Part shown: positions 62,605 to 64,000 of the stretch, piece by piece | Layout of the letters: each line of letters opens with the position of its first letter | Position numbering within the stretch: position 1 is the stretch's first letter | Assembly (NCBI RefSeq): GCF_009866655.1 | Contig: NZ_CP047420.1 | Span: 1,364,001-1,428,000 of the forward strand | DNA length: 64,000 nucleotides | Direction of reading: 5' to 3' | Origin: Rathayibacter sp. VKM Ac-2804 | GTDB lineage: Bacteria; Actinomycetota; Actinomycetes; Actinomycetales; Microbacteriaceae | The notes under the pieces: model-generated | The model's input: only the letters and a program-made list of their open reading frames with translations | Told to the model about the DNA's origin: nothing | Databases searched by the model: none | Made by a program: the position numbers and the translations under genes

Positions 62605-63912
62605 ATGACCCCGTCCACTCCCGTCGAGGCGTTCGACGCCGTCGACGTCATCCGCACCAAGCGCGACCGCGGCACGCTCTCGACCGCGCAGATCGACTGG
62701 CTGATCGACGCCTACACCCGGGGCTACGTCCAGGGCGAGCAGATGGCCGCGTTCGCGATGGCCGTGCTGCTCAACGGCATGGACCGCGACGAGATCCGCG
62801 ATCTGACGCTGGCGATGATCGCGAGCGGCGAGCGGATGAGCTTCGACGGCCTCGGCAAGCGGACGGTCGACAAGCACTCCACCGGCGGGGTCGGCGACAA
62901 GATCACGCTGCCGCTGATGCCGCTGGTCGCCTCCTTCGGCGTCGCGGTGCCGCAGCTCTCGGGCCGCGGCCTCGGCCACACCGGCGGCACGCTCGACAAG
63001 CTCGAGGCGATCCCCGGCTGGCGCGCGGACCTCAGCAACGAGGAGATGTTCGAGCAATTGCGGACCGTCGGCGGCGTGATCTGCGCGGCGGGCTCCGGGC
63101 TCGCTCCCGCGGACAAGAAGCTCTACGCCCTGCGCGACATCACCGGCACCGTCGAGGCGATCCCGCTGATCGCCTCCTCGATCATGTCGAAGAAGATCGC
63201 GGAGGGGACCGACGCCCTGGTGCTCGACGTCAAGTTCGGCTCCGGTGCGTTCATGACCGACATCGAGCGCTCGCGCGAGCTGGCGCGGGCGATGGTCGAC
63301 CTCGGCAACGACGCCGGCGTGCGCACCACGGCACTGCTGACCAACATGAACGTGCCGCTCGGCCTCGCGATCGGCAACGCGAACGAGGTCCGCGAATCGG
63401 TCGAGGTGCTCGCCGGCGGCGGACCCGCGGACGTGCGCGAGCTGACCCTCGCGCTCGCTCGCGAGATGCTCGCGCTGGCCGGGCTGCCCGACGCCGACGT
63501 CGAGGGTGCGCTCGACGGCGGCGCGGCGATGGACACCTGGCGCGCGGTGATCCGGGCGCAGGACGGCGACCCGGACGGCGCCCTCCCCGTCGCCCGCGAG
63601 ACGCACGTCGTCGTGGCCGCGCGCGACGGCGTCCTGGTCGAGCAGCAGGCGCTGCCCTTCGGCGTCGCGGCCTGGCGCCTGGGCGCGGGGCGCGCGCGCC
63701 AGCAGGACGCGGTGCAGCACGCGGCCGGCATCGACCTGCACGCGAAGCCCGGCGACCGGGTCCGCGCCGGGCAGCCGCTGTTCACGCTCTCCGCCGACGA
63801 GCCGTCGCGCTTCGACCGTGCGCTCGAGTCGCTCGAGGGCGCCTACCGGATCGGCGACGAGGGCGACGCCGTCCTCGACGGCGGCCCGCTGGTGGCGGAG
63901 CGCATCGCCTGA
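62605..63912 (+). CDS. deoA: thymidine phosphorylase
   Basis: 435 residues. Cleaves thymidine or deoxyuridine by phosphate to base and deoxyribose-1-phosphate. KHSTGGVGDKITLPLMPLVA with the phosphate loop, SGRGLGHTGGTLDKLEAIPG, and SSIMSKKIAEGTDALVLDVK; C-terminal alpha/beta part ends near residue 430. Sits 61 bp after cdd; with cytidine deaminase it degrades imported pyrimidine nucleosides. A neighbouring deoxyribose-phosphate or adenosine deaminase gene might lie beyond the window. Confidence 0.96.
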   Translation: MTPSTPVEAFDAVDVIRTKRDRGTLSTAQIDWLIDAYTRGYVQGEQMAAFAMAVLLNGMDRDEIRDLTLAMIASGERMSFDGLGKRTVDKHSTGGVGDKITLPLMPLVASFGVAVPQLSGRGLGHTGGTLDKLEAIPGWRADLSNEEMFEQLRTVGGVICAAGSGLAPADKKLYALRDITGTVEAIPLIASSIMSKKIAEGTDALVLDVKFGSGAFMTDIERSRELARAMVDLGNDAGVRTTALLTNMNVPLGLAIGNANEVRESVEVLAGGGPADVRELTLALAREMLALAGLPDADVEGALDGGAAMDTWRAVIRAQDGDPDGALPVARETHVVVAARDGVLVEQQALPFGVAAWRLGAGRARQQDAVQHAAGIDLHAKPGDRVRAGQPLFTLSADEPSRFDRALESLEGAYRIGDEGDAVLDGGPLVAERIA

Positions 63913-63960
63913 CCCGTGCCGGGGCTGTTCCCACGTGCCGGAGGCCGGCCGCCCGTCGCC

Positions 63961-63994
63961 CGTCCACCGCGCGACCCGGACGGGGTGGTGGACG
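63961..63994 (+). terminator. weak inverted repeat after deoA
   Basis: CGTCCACC and GGTGGACG with an 18-base GC-rich loop, 49 bp past the deoA stop. The last 88 bases of the window otherwise show no gene. Confidence 0.25.
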
Positions 63995-64000
63995 CGGCCG

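Overview
The window is about 64 kb of very GC-rich actinobacterial chromosome. Gene content (mycothiol/F420-era actinobacterial families, GTP-dependent PEP carboxykinase, a DtxR-like site, SdhCDAB, a RamB-like regulator, BMP-family nucleoside transporter), GTG/TTG starts and the interspersed repeats point to the family Microbacteriaceae, perhaps Rathayibacter or a close relative. This assignment is made from recognition of protein families and not from a database search. It is mostly core chromosome; no transposase, phage gene, CRISPR array or rRNA was seen.

Layout. 0-3.4 kb: the 3' part of a large helicase-like protein with degenerate ATPase motifs and a nuclease-like C-terminus, followed by a 70-residue protein. 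3.5-6.6 kb: a secreted multidomain GH43 glycosidase with a LacI-type operator upstream. 6.7-11.7 kb: mscL, an FmdB-type zinc ribbon, 5-formyl-THF cyclo-ligase, galU, a RimJ-like acetyltransferase, a membrane protein and tRNA-Ala(CGC). 11.7-13.9 kb: a lower-GC accessory cassette of secreted, membrane and lipoprotein genes of unknown function. 13.9-19.4 kb: a membrane protein with a PPOX enzyme, then thiolase, quinone oxidoreductase and acyl-CoA ligase. 19.4-30 kb: DinB protein, GT39-like transferase, CitE-like lyase, VOC protein, hydrolase, F420-type oxidoreductase, methyltransferases, RNase HI, aldo/keto reductase, aroQ and an acyl-CoA thioesterase.

30-33.7 kb: pckG divergent from a RamB/ScfR-like regulator (gluconeogenic control). 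33.7-34.7 kb: a DUF559 nuclease-like gene bracketed by two copies of a palindromic repeat. 34.7-40.2 kb: glycerol utilisation, a SorC-family regulator divergent from glpD-glpF-glpK. 40.2-42.7 kb: gene remnants, two tiny membrane proteins and a HAD phosphatase. 42.7-44.6 kb: trpS and xth. 44.7-48.8 kb: a tightly overlapping fructose operon (fruR-fruK-EIIA-EIIBBC) with a visible promoter/operator. 48.9-53.7 kb: BrkB-like protein and sdhCDAB. 53.9-56.2 kb: divergent GT4 glycosyltransferase and manC. 56.2-63.9 kb: a hairpin-rich intergenic region, then a nucleoside uptake and catabolism operon (BMP lipoprotein, ATPase, two permeases, cytidine deaminase, thymidine phosphorylase).

The most distinctive non-coding content is two interspersed palindromic repeat families. 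Family 1 (four copies, about 61-67 bp) has conserved arms and an oriented core. Family 2 (six loci) forms nested palindromes whose inner hairpins change in a compensatory way. At least fourteen genes have a TAnnnT -10 box 6-8 nt before the start codon, suggesting widespread leaderless transcription.
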